DNA of 64,000 bases from Eledone cirrhosa (Eukaryota; Mollusca; Cephalopoda; Octopoda; Eledonidae), in NCBI GenBank assembly GCA_964016885.1, contig OZ024742.1, forward strand, positions 360,785,936-360,849,935, read 5' to 3'. The position numbers and the translations under genes are program-made. Below, piece by piece: positions 14,901-30,700 of the stretch (position 1 is its first letter; each line of letters starts with the position of its first letter). Below the pieces are notes generated by a model. The model was given only the letters and a program-made list of their open reading frames with translations. It searched no databases and was not told the DNA's origin.

Positions 14901-17900
14901 CTAGTATAGTAGAGTCTGGTATAGTAGAGACTGGTATAGTAGAGACTGTTATAGTAGAGACTGTTATAGTAGTGACTGTTATAGTAGAGACTGGTATAGT
15001 AGAGACTGGTATAGTAGAGACTGGTATAGTAGAGACTGTTATAGTAGAGACTGGTATAGTAGAGACTGGTATAGTAGTGACTGTTATAGTAGAGACTGTT
15101 ATAGTAGTGACTGGTATAGTAGAGACTGTTATAGTAGTGACTGTTATAGCAGAGACTGGTATAGTAGAGACTGTTATAGCAGTGACTGTTATAGTAGTGA
15201 CTGTTATAGTAGAGACTGGTATAGTGGAGACTGGTATAGTAGAGACTGGTATAGTAGAGACTGTTATAGTAGAGACTGTTATAGTAGTGACTGTTATGGT
15301 AGTGACTGTTATAGTAGAGACTGTTATAGTAGAGACTGGTATAGTAGAGACTGTTATAGTAGAGACTGGTATAGTAGAGACTGTTATAGTAGAGACTGGT
15401 ATAGTAGAGACTGTTATAGTAGAGACTGTTATTGTAGTGACTGTTATAGTAGAGACTGTTATAGTAGAGACTGGTATAGTAGTGACTGTTATAGTAGTGA
15501 CTGTTATAGTAGAGACTGGTATAGTAGAGACTGTTATAGTAGAGACTGGTATAGTAGTGAGTGTTATAGTAGTGACTGGTATAGTAGAGACTGTTATAGT
15601 AGAGACTGTTATAGTAGTGACTGTTATAGTAGAGACTGTTATAGTAGAGACTGGTATAGTAGTGACTGTTATAGTAGAGACTGGTATAGTAGTGACTGTT
15701 ATAGTAGTGACTGGTATAGTAGTGACTGTTATAGTAGAGACTGTTATAGTAGAGACTGGTATAGTAGAGACTGTTATAGTAGTGACTGTTATAGTAGAGA
15801 CTGGTATAGTAGTGACTGGTATAGTAGTGACTGTTATAGTAGAGACTGTTATAGTAGAGACTGGTATAGTAGAGACTGTTATAGTAGTGACTCTTATAGT
15901 AGAGACTGATATAGTAGTGACTGTTATAGTAGTGACTGTTATAGTAGAGACTGTTATAGTAGAGACTGGTATAGTAGAGACTGTTATAGTAGAGACCGTT
16001 ATAGTAGTGACTGGTATAGTAGAGACTGTTATAGTAGAGACTGTTATAGTAGAGACTGTTATAGTAGAGACTGGTATAGTAGAGACTGTTATAGCAGTGA
16101 CTGTTATAGTAGAGACTGTTATAGTAGAGACTGTTTTAGTAGTGACTGTTATAGTAGAGACTGTTATAGTAGTGACTGTTATAGTAGAGACTGTTATAGT
16201 AGTGACTGGTATAGTAGTGACTGTTATAGTAGTGACTGGTATAGTAGTGACTGTTATAGTAGTGACTGTTATAGCAGTGACTGTTATAGTAGAGACTGTT
16301 ATAGTAGAGACTGGTATAGTAGAGACTGTTATAGTAGTGACTGTTATAGTAGAGACTGTTATAGTAGTGACTGGTATAGTAGTGACTGTTATAGTAGTGA
16401 CTGTTATAGTAGTGACTGTTATAGTAGAGACTGTTATAGTAGTGACTGTTATAGTAGAGACTGTTATAGTAGAGACTGTTATAGTAGAGACTGTTATAGT
16501 AGAGACTGTTATAGTAGAGACTGTTATAGTAGAGACTGTTATAGTAGTGAGTGGTATAGTAGAGACTGTTATAGTAGTGACTGTTATAGTAGAGACTGTT
16601 ATAGCAGTGACTGGTATAGTAGTGACTGTTATAGTAGTGACTGTTATAGTAGAGACTGGTATAATAGTGACTGTTATAGTAGTGACTGTTATAGTAGAGA
16701 CTGTTATAGTAGAGACTGTTATAGTAGTGACTGTTATAGTAGAGACTGATATAATAGTGACTGTTATACTAGAGACTGTTATAGTAGAGACTGGTATAGT
16801 AGTGACTGTTATAGAAGAGACTGGTATAATAGTGACTGTTATAGTAGTGACTGTTATAGTAGAGACTGGTATAGTAGTGACTGTTATAGTAGTGACTGGT
16901 ATAGTAGTGACTGGTATAGTAGTGACTGGTATAGTAGAGACTGTTATAGTAGAGACTGGTATTGTAGAGACTGTTATAGTAGTGAATGTTATAGTAGTGA
17001 CTGTTATAGTAGTGACTTGTATAGTAGAGACTGTTATAGTAGAGACTGTTATAGTAGAGACTGGTATAGTAGAGACTGTTATAGTAGTGACTGTTATAGT
17101 AGAGACTGTTATAGTAGAGACTGTTATAGTAGAGACTGTTATAGTAGAGACTGTTATAGTAGTGACTGTTATAGTAGAGACTGTTATAGTAGAGACTGGT
17201 ATAGTAGTGACTATTATAGTAGAGACTGGTATAGTAGTGACTGTTATAGTAGTGACTGTTATAGTAGTGACTGTTATAGTAGTGACTGGTATAGTAGTGA
17301 CTGTTATAGTAGAGACTGTTATAGTAGAGACTGGTATAGTAGAGACTGTTATAGTAGTGACTGTTATAGTAGAGACTGGTATAGTAGTGACTGGTATAGT
17401 AGTGACTGTTATAGTAGAGACTGTTATATTAGAGACTCGTATAGTAGAGACTGTTATAGTAGTGACTCTTATAGTAGAGACTGGTATAGTAGTGACTGTT
17501 ATAGTAGAGACTGTTATAGTAGAGACTGGTATAGTAGAGGCTGTTATAGTAGAGACCGTTATAGTAGTGACTGCTATAGTAGAGACTGTTATAGTAGAGA
17601 CTGTTATAGTAGAGACTGGTATGGTAGAGACTGTTATAGTAGAGACTGTTATAGTAGAGACTGGTATAGTAGAGACTGTTATAGCAGTGACTGTTATAGC
17701 AGTGACTGTTATAGTAGAGACTGTTATAGTAGAGACTGTTTTAGTAGTGACTGTTATAGTAGAGACTGGTATAGTAGTGACTGTTATAGTAGTGACTGGT
17801 ATAGTAGTGACTGTTATAGTAGTGACTGTTATAGTAGTGACTGGTATAGTAGAGACTCTTATAGTAGTGACTGGTATAGTAGTGACTGTTATAGTAGTGA

Positions 17901-20820
17901 CTGTTATAATAGTGACTGTTATAGTAGAGACTGTTATAGTAGTGACTGTTATAGTAGAGACTGTTATAGTAGAGACTGTTATAGTAGAGACTGTTATAGT
18001 AGAGACTGGTATGGTAGAGACTGTTATAGTAGAGACTGTTATAGTAGAGACTGTTATAGTAGTGACTGGTATAGTAGAGACTGTTATAGTAGAGACTGTT
18101 ATAGTAGAGGCTGTTATAGTAGAGACTGTTATAGTAGTGAGTGGTATAGTAGAGACTTTTATAGTAGTGACTGTTATAGTAGAGACTGTTATAGCAGTGA
18201 CTGGTATAGTAGAGACTGGTATAGTAGTGACTGTTATAGTAGTGACTGTTATAGTAGTGACTGTTATAGTAGAGACTGTTATAGTAGAGACTGTTATAGT
18301 AGTGATTGTTATAGTAGTGACTGTTATAGTAGAGACTGGTATAATAGTGACTGTTATAGTAGAGACTGTTATAGTAGAGACTGGTATAGTAGTGACTGTT
18401 TTAGAAGAGACTGGTATAATAGTGACTGTTATAGTAGTGACTGTTATAGTAGAGACTGGTATAATAGTGACTGTTATAGTAGAGACTGTTATAGTAGAGA
18501 CTGGTATAGCAGTGACTGTTATGGCAGTGACTGTTATAGTAGAGACTGGTATAGTAGTGACTGTTATAGTAGTGACTGGTATAGTAGTGACTGGTATAAT
18601 AGTGACTTTTATAGTAGAAACTGGTATAGTAGTGACTGGTATAGTAGAGACTGTTATAGTAGTGACTTGTATAGTAGAGACTGTTATAGTAGAGACTGCT
18701 ATAGTAGTGACCGTTATAGTAGAGACTGTTATAGTAGTGACTGTTATAATAGAGACTGGTATAGTAGAGACTGTTATAGTAGAGACTGTTATAGTAGTGA
18801 CTGTTATAGTAGTGACTGTTATAGTAGAGACTGGTATAGTAGAGACTGTTATAGCAGTGACTATTATAGTAGAGACTGTTACAGTAGAGACTGGTATAGT
18901 AGAGACTGTTATAGTAGTGACTGTTATAGTAGAGACTGTTATAGTAGAGACTGTTATAGTAGAGACTGTTATAGTAGAGACTGGTATAGTAGAGACTGTT
19001 ATAGTAGTGACTGTTATAGTAGAGACTGTTATAGTAGAGACTGTTATAGTAGAGACTGTTATAGTAGTGACTGTTATAGTAGTGACTGTTATAGTAGAGA
19101 CTGTTATAGTAGAGACTGTTATAGTAGAGACTGTTATAGTAGAGACTGTTATAGTAGAGACTGGTATAGTAGAGACTGTTATAGTAGTGACTGTTATAGT
19201 AGAGACTGTTATAGTAGAGACTGTTATAGTAGTGACTGGTATAGTAGAGACTGTTATAGTAGTGACTGTTATAGTAGAGACTGGTATAGTAGTGACTGTT
19301 ATAGTAGAGACTGTTATAGTAGTGATTGTTATAGTAGTGACTGTTATAGTAGTGACTGTTATAGTAGAGACTGGTATAATAGTGACTGTTATAGTAGAGA
19401 CTGGTATAGTAGAGACTGGTATAGCAGTGACTGTTATAGTAGTGACTGGTATAGTAGTGACTGTTATAGTAGAGACTGTTATAGTAGAGACTGTTATAGT
19501 AGAGACTGGTATAGTAGTGACTGTTATAGTAGAGACTGTTATAGTAGAGACTGTTATAGTAGTGACTGTTATAGTAGTGACTGTTATAGTAGAGACTGTT
19601 ATAGTAGAGACTGGTATAATAGTGACTGTTATAGTAGTGACTGTTATAGTAGTGACTGGTATAGTAGAGACTGTTATAGTAGTGACTGTTATAGTAGAGA
19701 CTGGTATAGTAGTGACTGTTATAGTAGAGACTGTTATAGTAGTGACTTTTATAGTAGAGACTGTTATAGTAGTGACTGTTATAGTAGAGACTGTTATAGT
19801 AGAGACTGGTATAATAGTGACTGTTATAGTAGTGACTGTTATAGTAGAGACTGGTATAATAGTGACTGTTATAGTAGAGACTGTTATAGTAGAGACTGGT
19901 ATAATAGTGACTGTTATAGTAGAGACTGGTATACTAGTGACTGTTATAGTAGAGACTGTTATAGTAGAGACTGGAATAATAGTGACTGTTATAGTAGAGA
20001 CTGTTATAGTAGAGACTGGTATAATAGTGACTGTTATAGTAGAGACTGTTATAGTAGAGACTGGTATAATAGTGACTGTTATAGTAGTGACTGTTATAGT
20101 AGTGACTGTTATAGTAGAGACTGTTATAGTAGAGTCTGTTATAGTAGTGACTGGTATAGTAGAGACTGTTATAGTAGTGACTGTTATAGTAGAGACTGGT
20201 ATAGTAGTGACTGGTATAGTAGTGACTGGTATAGTAGAGAATGTTATAGTAGTGACTGGTATAGTAGTGACTGGTATAGTAGTGACTGTTATAGTAGAGA
20301 CTGTTATAGTAGTGACTGTTATAGTAGTGACTGTTATAGTAGAGATTGTTATAGTAGAGACTGGTATAATAGTGACTGTTATTGTAGTGACTGTTATAGT
20401 AGAGACTGTTATAGTAGTGACTGTTATAGTAGAGACTGGTATAGTAGTGACTGGTATAGTAGTGACTGGTATAGTAGTGACTGGTATAGTAGTGACTGGT
20501 ATAGTAGTGACTGTTATAGTAGTGACTGTTATAGTAGAGACTGTTATAGTAGTGACTGGTATAGTAGTGACTGTTCTAGTAGAGACTGTTATAGTAGTGA
20601 CTGGTATAGTAGTGACTGGTATAGTAGAGACTGTTATAGTAGTGACTGTTATAGTAGAGACTGTTATAGTAGAGACTGTTATAGTAGTGACTGGTATAGT
20701 AGTGACTGTTATACCAGTGACTTTTATAGTAGAGACTGGTATAATAGTGACTGTTATAGTAGTGACTGTTATAGTAGTGACTGGTATAGCAGTGACTGTT
20801 ATAGTAGAGACTGTTATAGT

Positions 20821-21760
20821 CTGTTATAGTAGAGACTGTTATAGTAGTGACTGTTATAGTAGTGACTGTTATAGTAGGTGACTGTTATAGTAGAGACTGT
20901 ATAGTAGTGACTGTTATAGTAGAGACTGTTATAGTAGTGACTGTTATAGTAGAGACTGTTATAGTAGAGACTGTATAGTAGAGACTGTTATAGTAGAGAC
21001 TGTTATTAGTAGAGACTGTATAGTAGTGACTGTTATAGTAGTGACTGTTATAGTAGAGATGTTTATAGTAGAGACTGTTATAGTAGTGACTGTTTATAGT
21101 AGTGACTGTATAGTAGTGACTGTTATAGTAAGACTGTTATAGTAGTGACTGTATAGTAGAGACTGTTATAGAGACTGTTATAGTAGTGACTGTATAGTAG
21201 AGACTGTTATTAGTAGGACTGGTATAGTAGTGACTGTTATAGTAGTGACTGTTATAGTAGAGACTGTTATAGTAGTGACTGTTATAGTAGAGACTGTTAT
21301 AGTAGTGACTGGTATAGTAGTGACTGTTATAGTAGTGACTGGTATAGTAGGACTGTTATAGTAGAGACTGTTATAGTAGTGACTGTATAGTAGTGACTGT
21401 TATAGTAGAGACTGTTATAGTAGAGACTGGTATATAGTGACTGTTATAGTAGAGACTGTTATAGTAGAGACTGGTATAGTAGTGACTGTTATAGTAGTGA
21501 CTGGTATAGTAGTGACTGTTATAGTAGTGACTGGTTAGTAGAGACTGTTATAGTAGAGACTGTTTAGTAGAGACTGTTATAGTAGTGACTGGTATAGTAG
21601 TGACTGTTATAGAAGAGACTGGTTATAGTAGAGGACTGTTATAGTAGTGACTGGTATAGTAGTGACTGTTATAGTAGAGACTGTTATAGTAGAGACTGGT
21701 ATAGTAGTGACTGTTATAGTAGAGACTGGTATAGTAGTGACTGTTATATAGTGACTGTTA
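20821..21760. repeat. Indel-dense stretch of the 15-bp array
   Basis: The unit is still recognisable, but the register breaks roughly every 20-60 bases. Examples are GTAGGTGAC near 20876, GACTGTATAG near 20899 and 20970, GTTATTAG near 21003, GATGTTTATAG near 21057, a missing TAGT near 21170 and GGTATATAGTG near 21430. Most are losses or gains of one to four bases of many different kinds. This is unlike the flanking sector, where only two kinds of 13-bp unit occur. It may be an old, decayed part of the array or a stretch of poor consensus sequence. Confidence 0.85.
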
Positions 21761-24700
21761 TAGTAGAGACTGTTATAGTAGTGACTGTTATAGTAGAGAC
21801 TGGTATAGTAGTGACTGTTAATAGTAGAGACTGTTATAGTAGTGACTCTTATAGTAGAGACTGTTATAGTAGTGACTGTTATAGTAGAGACTGTTATAGT
21901 AGAGACTGTTGTAGTGACTGGTATAGTAGTGACTGTTATAGTAGAGACTGTTATAGTAGAGACTGGTATAGTAGTGACTGGTATAGTAGTGACTGGTATA
22001 GTAGTGACTGTTATAGTAGAGACTGTTATAGTAGAGACTGTTATAGTAGTGACTGGTATAGTAGTGACTGTTATACCAGTGATTTTTATAGTAGAGACTG
22101 GTATAATAGTGACTGTTATAGTAGTGACTGTTATAGTAGAGACTGATATAGTAGAGACTGTTATAGTAGAGACTGTTATAGTAGAGACTGTTATAGTAGT
22201 GACTGTTATAGTAGAGACTGTTATAGTAGAGACTGGTATAATAGTGACTGTTATAGTAGTGACTGTTATAGTAGAGACTGGTATAATAGTGACTGTTATA
22301 GTAGAGACTGTTATAGTAGAGACTGGTATAATAGTGACTGTTATAGTAGTGACTGTTATAGTAGAGACTGGTATAATAGTGACTGTTATAGTAGAGACTG
22401 TTATAGTAGAGACTGGAATAATGGTGACTGTTATAGTAGAGACTGTTATAGTAGAGACTGGTATAATAGTGACTGTTATAGTAGAGGACTGTTATAGTAG
22501 AGACTGGTATAATAGTGACTGTTATAGTAGTGACTGTTATAGTAGTGACTGTTATAGTAGAGACTGTTATAGTAGAGACTGTTATAGTAGTGACTGGTAT
22601 AGTAGAGACTGTTATAGTAGAGACTGTTATAGTAGAGACTGTTATAGTAGTGACTGGTATAGTAGAGACTGTTATAGTAGAGACTGTTATAGTAGAGGCT
22701 GTTATAGTAGAGACTGTTATAGTAGTGAGTGGTATAGTAGAGACTGTTATAGTAGTGACTGTTATAGTAGAGACTGTTATAGCAGTGACTGGTATAGTAG
22801 AGACTGGTATAGTAGTGACTGTTATAGTAGTGACTGTTATAGTAGAGACTGTATAATAGTGACTGTTATAGTAGTGACTGTTATAGTAGAGACTGTTATA
22901 GTAGAGACTGTTATAGTAGTGATTGTTATAGTAGTGACTGTTATAGTAGAGACTGGTATAATAGTGACTGTTATAGTAGAGACTGTTATAGTAGAGACTG
23001 GTATAAGTAGTGACTGTTATAGAAGAGACTGGTATAATAGTGACTGTTATAGTAGTGACTGTTATAGTAGAGACTGGTATAATAGTGACTGTTATAGTAG
23101 AGACTGTTATAGTAGAGACTGGTATAGCAGTGACTGTTATGGCAGTGACTGTTATAGTAGAGACTGGTATAGTAGTGACTGTTATAGTAGTGACTGGTAT
23201 AGTAGTGACTGGTATAGTAGTGACTGTTATAGTAGAAACTGGTATAGTAGTGACTGGTATAGTAGAGACTGTTATAGTAGAGGACTGGTATAGTAGAGAC
23301 TGTTATAGTAGTGAATATTATAGTAGTGACTGTTATAGTAGTGACTTGTATAGTAGAGACTGTTATAGTAGAGACTGCTATAGTAGTGACCGTTATAGTA
23401 GAGACTGTTATAGTAGTGACTGTTATAATAGAGACTGGTATAGTAGAGACTGTTATAGTAGAGACTGTTATAGTAGTGACTGTTATAGTAGTGACTGTTA
23501 TAGTAGAGACTGTTACAGTAGAGACTGGTATAGTAGAGACTGTTATAGCAGTGACTGTTATAGTAGAGACTGTTACAGTAGAGACTGGTATAGTAGAGAC
23601 TGTTATAGTAGTGACTGTTATAGTAGAGACTGTTATAGTAGAGACTGTTATAGTAGAGACTGTTATAGTAGAGACTGTTATAGTAGAGACTGTTATAGTA
23701 GTGACTGTTATAGTAGAGACTGTTATAGTAGAGACTGTTATAGTAGAGACTGTTATAGTAGAGACTGTTATAGTAGTGACTGTTATAGTAGTGACTGTTA
23801 TAGTAGAGACTGTTATAGTAGAGACTGTTATAGTAGAGACTGTTATAGTAGAGACTGTTATAGTAGAGACTGTTATAGTAGAGACTGGTATAGTAGAGAC
23901 TGTTATAGTAGTGACTGTTATAGTAGAGACTGTTATAGTAGAGACTGTTATAGTAGTGACTGTTATAGTAGAGACTGGTATAATAGTGACTGTTATAGTA
24001 GTGACTGTTATAGTAGAGACTGGTATAATAGTGACTGTTATAGTAGAGACTGTTATAGTAGAGACTGGAATATAGTGACTGTTATAGTAGAGACTGGTAT
24101 AATAGTGACTGTTATAGTAGAGACTTGTTATAGTAGAGACTGGTATAATAGTGACTGTTATAGTAGTGACTGTTATAGTAGTGACTGTTATAGTAGAGAC
24201 TGTATAGTAGAGACTGTTATAGTAGTGACTGGTATAGTAGAGACTGTTATAGTAGTGACTGTTATAGTAGAGACTGGTATAGTAGTGACTGGTATAGTAG
24301 AGACTGTTATAGTAGTGACTGGTATAGTAAGTGACTGGTATAATAGTGACTGTTATAGTAGTGACTGTTATAGTAGTGACTGTTATAGTAGAGACTGTTA
24401 TAGTAGAGGCTGTTATAGTAGAGACTGTTATAGTAGAGACTGTTATAGTAGTGACTGTTATAGTAGAGACTGTTATAGTAGAGACTGGTATAATAGTGAC
24501 TGTTATAGTAGTGACTGTTATAGTAGAGACTGTTATAGTAGTGACTGTTATAGTAGAGACTGTTATAGTAGAGACTGGTATAATAGTGACTGTTATAGTA
24601 GAGACTGGTATAGTAGTGACTGTTATAGAAGAGACTGGTATAATAGTGACTGTTATAGTAGTGACTGTTATAGTAGAGACTGGTATAATAGTGACTGTTA

Positions 24701-27700
24701 TAGTAGAGACTGGTATAGTAGAGACTGGTATAGTAGTGACTGTTATAGTAGAGACTGTTATACTAGAGACTGTTATAGTAGTGACTGGTATAGTAGTGAC
24801 TGGTATAGTAGTGACTGTTATAGTAGAGACTGGTATAGTAGTGACTGTTATAGTAGAGACTGTTATAGTAGAGACTGTTATAGTAGTGACTGGTATAGTA
24901 GTGACTGGTATAGTAGTGACTGTTATAGTAGAGACTGGTATAGTAGTGAATGTTATAGTAGAGACTGTTATAGTAGTGACTCTTATAGTAGAGACTGTTA
25001 TAGTAGTGACTGTTATAGTAGAGACTGTTATAGTAGAGACTGGTATAGTAGTGACTGGTATAGTAGTGACTGTTATAGTAGAGACTGTTATAGTAGAGAC
25101 TGGTATAGTAGTGACTGGTATAGTAGTGACTGGTATAGTAGTGACTGTTATAGTAGAGACTGTTATAGTAGAGACTGTTATAGTAGTGACTGGTATAATA
25201 GTGACTGTTATACCAGTGACTTTTATAGTAGAGACTGGTATAATAGTGACTGTTATAGTAGTGACTGTTATAGTAGAGACTGTTATAGTAGAGACTGTTA
25301 TAGTAGAGACTGTTATAGTAGTGACTGTTATAGTAGAGACTGTTATAGTAGTGACTGGTATAATAGTGACTGTTATAGTAGTGACTGTTATAGTAGAGAC
25401 TGGTATAATAGTGACTGTTATAGTAGAGACTGTTATAGTAGAGACTGGTATAATAGTGACTGTTTATAGTAGTGACTGTTATAGTAGAGACTGGTATAAT
25501 AGTGACTGTTATAGTAGAGACTGTTATAGTAGAGACTGGAATAATAGTGACTGTTATAGTAGAGACTGTTATAGTAGAGACTGGTATAATAGTGACTGTT
25601 ATAGTAGAGACTGTTATAGTAGAGACTGGTATAATAGTGACTGTTATAGTAGTGACTGTTATAGTAGTGACTGTTATAGTAGAGACTGTTATAGTAGAGA
25701 CTGTTATAGTAGTGACTGGTATAGTAGAGACTGTTATAGTAGTGACTGTTATAGTAGAGACTGGTATAGTAGTGACTGGTATAGTAGAGACTGTTATAGT
25801 AGTGACTGGTATAGTAGTGACTGGTATAATAGTGACTGTTATAGTAGTGACTGTTATAGTAGTGACTGTTATAGTAGAGACTGTTATAAGTAGAGACTGT
25901 TATAGTAGAGACTGTTATAGTAGAGACTGTTATAGTAGTGACTGTTATAGTAGAGACTGTTATAGTAGAGACTGGTATAATAGTGACTGTTATAGTAGTG
26001 ACTGTTATAGTAGAGACTGTTATAGTAGTGACTGTTATAGTAGAGACTGGTATAGTAGTGACTGGTATAGTAGTGACTGTATAGTAGAGACAGGTATAGT
26101 AGTGACTGGTATAGTAGTGACTGTTATAGTAGTGACTGTTATAGTAGAGACTGTTATAGTAGTGACTGGTATAGTAGTGACTGTTCTAGTAGAGACTGTT
26201 ATAGTAGTGACTGGTATAGTAGTGACTGGTATAGTAGTGACTGGTATAGTAGTGACTGTTATAGTAGAGACTGTTATAGTAGAGACTGTTATAGTAGAGA
26301 CTGGTATAGTAGAGACTGTTATAGTAGAGACTGGTATAGTAGAGACTGTATAGTAGTGACTGTTATAGTAGAGACTGTTATAGTAGTGACTGGTATAGTA
26401 GTGACTGTTATAGTAGAGACTGGTATAGTAGTGACTGTTATAGTAGAGGCTGTTATAGTAGAGACTGTTATAGTAGTGAGTGGTATAGTAGAGACTGGTA
26501 TAGTAGAGACTGTTATAGTAGAGACTGTTATAGTAGAGACTGGTATAGTAGTGACTGGTATAGTAGAGACTGGTATAGTAGAGACTGGTATAGTAGTGAC
26601 TGTTATAGTAGAGACTGTTATAGTAGAGACTGTTATAGTAGTGACTGGTATAGTAGTGACTGTTATAGTAGAGACTGTATAGTAGTGACTGTTATAGTAG
26701 AGACTGTTATAGCAGTGACTGGTATAGTAGAGACTGGTTAGTAGTGACTGTTACAGTAGTGACTGTTATAGTAGAGACTGGTATAATAGTGACTGTTATA
26801 GTAGTGACTGTTATAGTAGAGACTGTTATAGTAGAGACTGTTATAGTAGTGATTGTTATAGTAGTGACTGTTATAGTAGAGACTGTTATAGAAGAGACTG
26901 GTATAATAGTGACTGTTATAGTAGAGACTGGTATAGTAGTGACTGTTATAGGAGAGCTGGTATAATAGTGACTGTTATAGTAGAGACTGGTATAATAGTG
27001 ACTGTTATAGTAGAGACTGTTATAGTAGAGACTGGCTATAGCAGTGACTGTTTATAGCAGTGACTGTTATAGTAGAGACTGGTATAGTAGTGACTGTTAT
27101 AGTAGTGACTGGTATAGTAGTGACTGGTATAGTAGTGACTGTTATAGTAGAGACTGGTATAGTAGTGACTGGTATAGTAGAGACTGTTATAGTAGAGACT
27201 GGTATAGTAGAGACTGTTATAGTAGTGAATGTTATAGTAGTGACTGTTATAGTAGTGACTTGTATAGTAGAGACTGTTATAGTAGAGGACTGGTATAGTA
27301 GTGACCGTTATAGTAGTGACTGTTATAGCAGTGACTGTTATAGTAGAGACTGTTATAGTAGTGACTGTTATAGTAGTGACTGTTATAGTAGTGACTGTTA
27401 TAGTAGAGACTGTTATAGTAGTGACTGTTATAGTAGTGACTGTATAGTAGAGACTGGTATAGTAGAGACTGGTATAGTAGAGACTGTTATAGTAGAGACT
27501 GTTATAGTAGAGACTGTTATAGTAGAGACTGGTATAGTAGAGACTGTTATAGTAGTGACTGTTATAGTAGAGACTGTTATAGTAGAGACTGTTATAGTAG
27601 TGACTGTTATAGTAGTGACTGTTATAGTAGTGACTGGTATAGTAGAGACTGTTATAGTAGAGACTGTTATAGTAGAGACTGTTATAGTAGAGACTGTTAT

Positions 27701-30700
27701 AGTAGAGACTGGTATAGTAGAGACTGTTATAGTAGTGACTGTTATAGTAGAGACTGTTATAGTAGAGACTGTTATAGTAGTGACTGGTATAGTAGAGACT
27801 GTTATAGTAGTGACTGTTATAGTAGAGACTGGTTATAGTAGTGACTGTTATAGTAGTGACTGTTATAGTAGAGACTGTTATAGTAGAGACTGTTATAGTA
27901 GTGATTGTTATAGTAGTGACTGTTATAGTAGAGACTGTTATAGTAGAGACTGGTATAATAGTGACTGTTATAGTAGAGACTGGTATAGTAGTGACTGTTA
28001 TAGAAGAGACTGGTATAATAGTGACTGTTATAGTAGTGACTGTTATAGTAGAGACTGGTATAATAGTGACTGTTATAGTAGAGACTGTTATAGTAGAGAC
28101 TGGTATAGCAGTGACTGTTATAGCAGTGACTGTTATAGTAGAGACTGGTATAGTAGTGACTGTTATAGTAGTGACTGGTATAGTAGAGACTGGTACAGTA
28201 GAGACTGGTATATTAGTGACTGTTATAGTAGAGACTGTTATAGTAGAGACTGTTATAGTAGTGACTGGTATAGTAGTGACTGTTATAGTAGAGACTGGTA
28301 TAGTAGTGACTGTTATAGTAGAGGCTGTTATAGTAGAGACTGTTATAGTAGTGACTGGTTATAGTAGAGACTGGTATAGTAGAGACTGGTATAGTAGAGA
28401 CTGTTATAGTAGAGACTGTTATAGTAGACTGTTATAGTAGAGACTGGTATAGTAGAGACTGTTATAGTAGTGACTGTTATAGTAGAGACTGTTATAGTAG
28501 AGACTGTTATAGTAGTGACTGTTATAGTAGTGACTGTTATAGTAGTGACTGTTATAGTAGAGACTGTTATAGTAGAGACTGTTATAGTAGAGGACTGTTA
28601 TAGTAGAGACTGTTATAGTAGAGACTGTTATAGAGACTGTTATAGTAGTGACTGTTATAGTAGAGACTGTTATAGTAGAGACTGTTATAGTAGTGACTGG
28701 TATAGTAGAGACTGTTATAGTAGTGACTGTTATAGTAGAGACTGGTATAGTAGTGACTGTTAAGTAGTGACTGTTATAGTAGAGACTGTTATAGTAGAGA
28801 CTGTTATAGTAGTGATTGTTATAGTAGTGACTGTTATAGTAGAGACTGTTATAGTAGAGACTGGTATAATAGTGACTGTTATAGTAGAGACTGTATAGTA
28901 GTGACTGTTATAGAAGAGACTGGTATAATAGTGACTGTTATAGTAGTGACTGTTATAGTAGAGACTGGTATAATAGTGACTGTTATAGTAGAGACTGTTA
29001 TAGTAGAGACTGGTATAGCAGTGACTGTTATAGTCAGTGACTGTTATAGTAGAGACTGGTATAGTAGTGACTGTTATAGTAGTGACTGTTATAGTAGAGA
29101 CTGGTACAGTAGAGACTGGTATATTAGTGACTGTTATAGTAGAGACTGTTATAGTAGAGACTGTTATAGTAGTGACTGGTATAGTAGTGACTGTTATAGT
29201 AGAGACTGGTATAGTAGTGACTGTTATAGTAGAGGCTGTTATAGTAGAGACTGTTATAGTAGTGAGTGGTATAGTAGAGACTGTTATAGTAGTGACTGTT
29301 ATAGTAGAGACTGTTATAGTAGAGACTGTTATAGTAGTGATTGTTATAGTAGTGACTGTTATAGTAGAGACTGTTATAGTAGAGACTGGTATAGTAGTGA
29401 CTGGTATAGTAGTGACTGTTATAGAAGAGACTGGTATATTAGTGACTGTTATAGTAGTGACTGTTATAGTAGAGACTGGTATAAGTAGAGACTGTTATAG
29501 TAGAGACTGTTATAGTAGTGACTGGTATAGTAGTGACTGTTATAGTAGTGACTGTTATAGTAGAGACTGGTATAGTAGTGACTGTTATAGTAGTGACTGG
29601 TATAGTAGTGACTGTTATAGTAGAGACTGTTATAGTAGAGACTGGTATAGTAGTGACTGGTATAGTAGAGACTGTTATAGTAGAGACTGGTATAGTAGTG
29701 ACTGTTATAGTAGTGACTGTTATAGTAGTGACTGTTATAAGTAGTGACTGGTATAGTAGAGACTGTTATAGTAGTGACCTGTTATAGTAGAGACTGTTAT
29801 AGTAGTGACTGTTATAGTAGAGACTGGTATAGTAGAGACTGTTATAGTAGAGACTGTATAGTAGTGACTGTTATAGTAGTGACTGTTATAGTAGAGACTG
29901 GTATAGTAGAGACTGGTATAGTAGTGACTGTTATAGTAGAGACTGTTATAGTAGAGACTGGTATAGTAGAGACTGTTATAGTAGTGACTGTTATAGTAGT
30001 GACTGTTATAGTAGTGACTGTTATAGTAGAGACTGTTATAGTAGAGACTGGTATAGTAGTGACTGTTATAGTAGTGACTGGTATAGTAGTGACTGTTATA
30101 GCAGTGACTGTTATAGTAGAGACTGTTATAGTAGAGACTGTTATAGTAGAGACTGTTATAGTAGTGACTGGTATAGTAGAGGACTGTTATAGTAGTGACT
30201 GGTATAGTAGTGACTGTTATAGTAGTGACTGTTATAGTAGAGACTGTTATAGTAGAGAATGTTATAGTAGAGACTGGTATAGTAGAGACTGTTATAGTAG
30301 AGACTGGTATAGTAGAGACTGTTATAGTAGTGACTGTTATAGTAGAGACTGTTATAGTAGAGACTGTTATAGTAGAGACTGTTATAGTAGAGACTGTTAT
30401 AGTAGAGACTGTTATAGTAGTGACTGTTATAGTAAAGACTGTTATAGTAGAGACTGTTATAGTAGAGACTGTTATAGTAGAGACTGTTATAGTAGAGACT
30501 GTTATAGTAGAGACTGGTATAGTAGAGACTGTTATAGTAGTGACTGTTATAGTAGAGACTGTTATAGTAGAGACTGTTATAGTAGTGACTGGTATAGTAG
30601 AGACTGTTATAGTAGTGACTGTTATAGTAGAGACTGGTATAGTAGTGACTGTTATAGTAGAGACTGTTATAGTAGTGATTGTTATAGTAGTGACTGTTAT

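Larger units (their letters stand above)
1..20820. repeat. Left sector of the 15-bp array, register kept except for 13-bp units
   Basis: The 15-bp register is kept for almost 21 kb. The only off-register units I found are 13 bp long. One type reads GACTTATAGTAG and begins at 341, 1014, 2077, 3395, 6886, 7679, 11035, 13043 and 13536. The other reads GGTATAGTAGACTG and lies at about 5390-5400 and 9660-9670. Distances between consecutive type-1 units equal a multiple of 15 plus 13, or plus 11 where a type-2 unit intervenes, so no other net indel is present. From 13549 to 20820 the register is unbroken. Rare variants recur in the same order (AGCAG, then GTTTTAG, then AGTATTGAC), showing that the sector was amplified in blocks of many units. 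Confidence 0.9.
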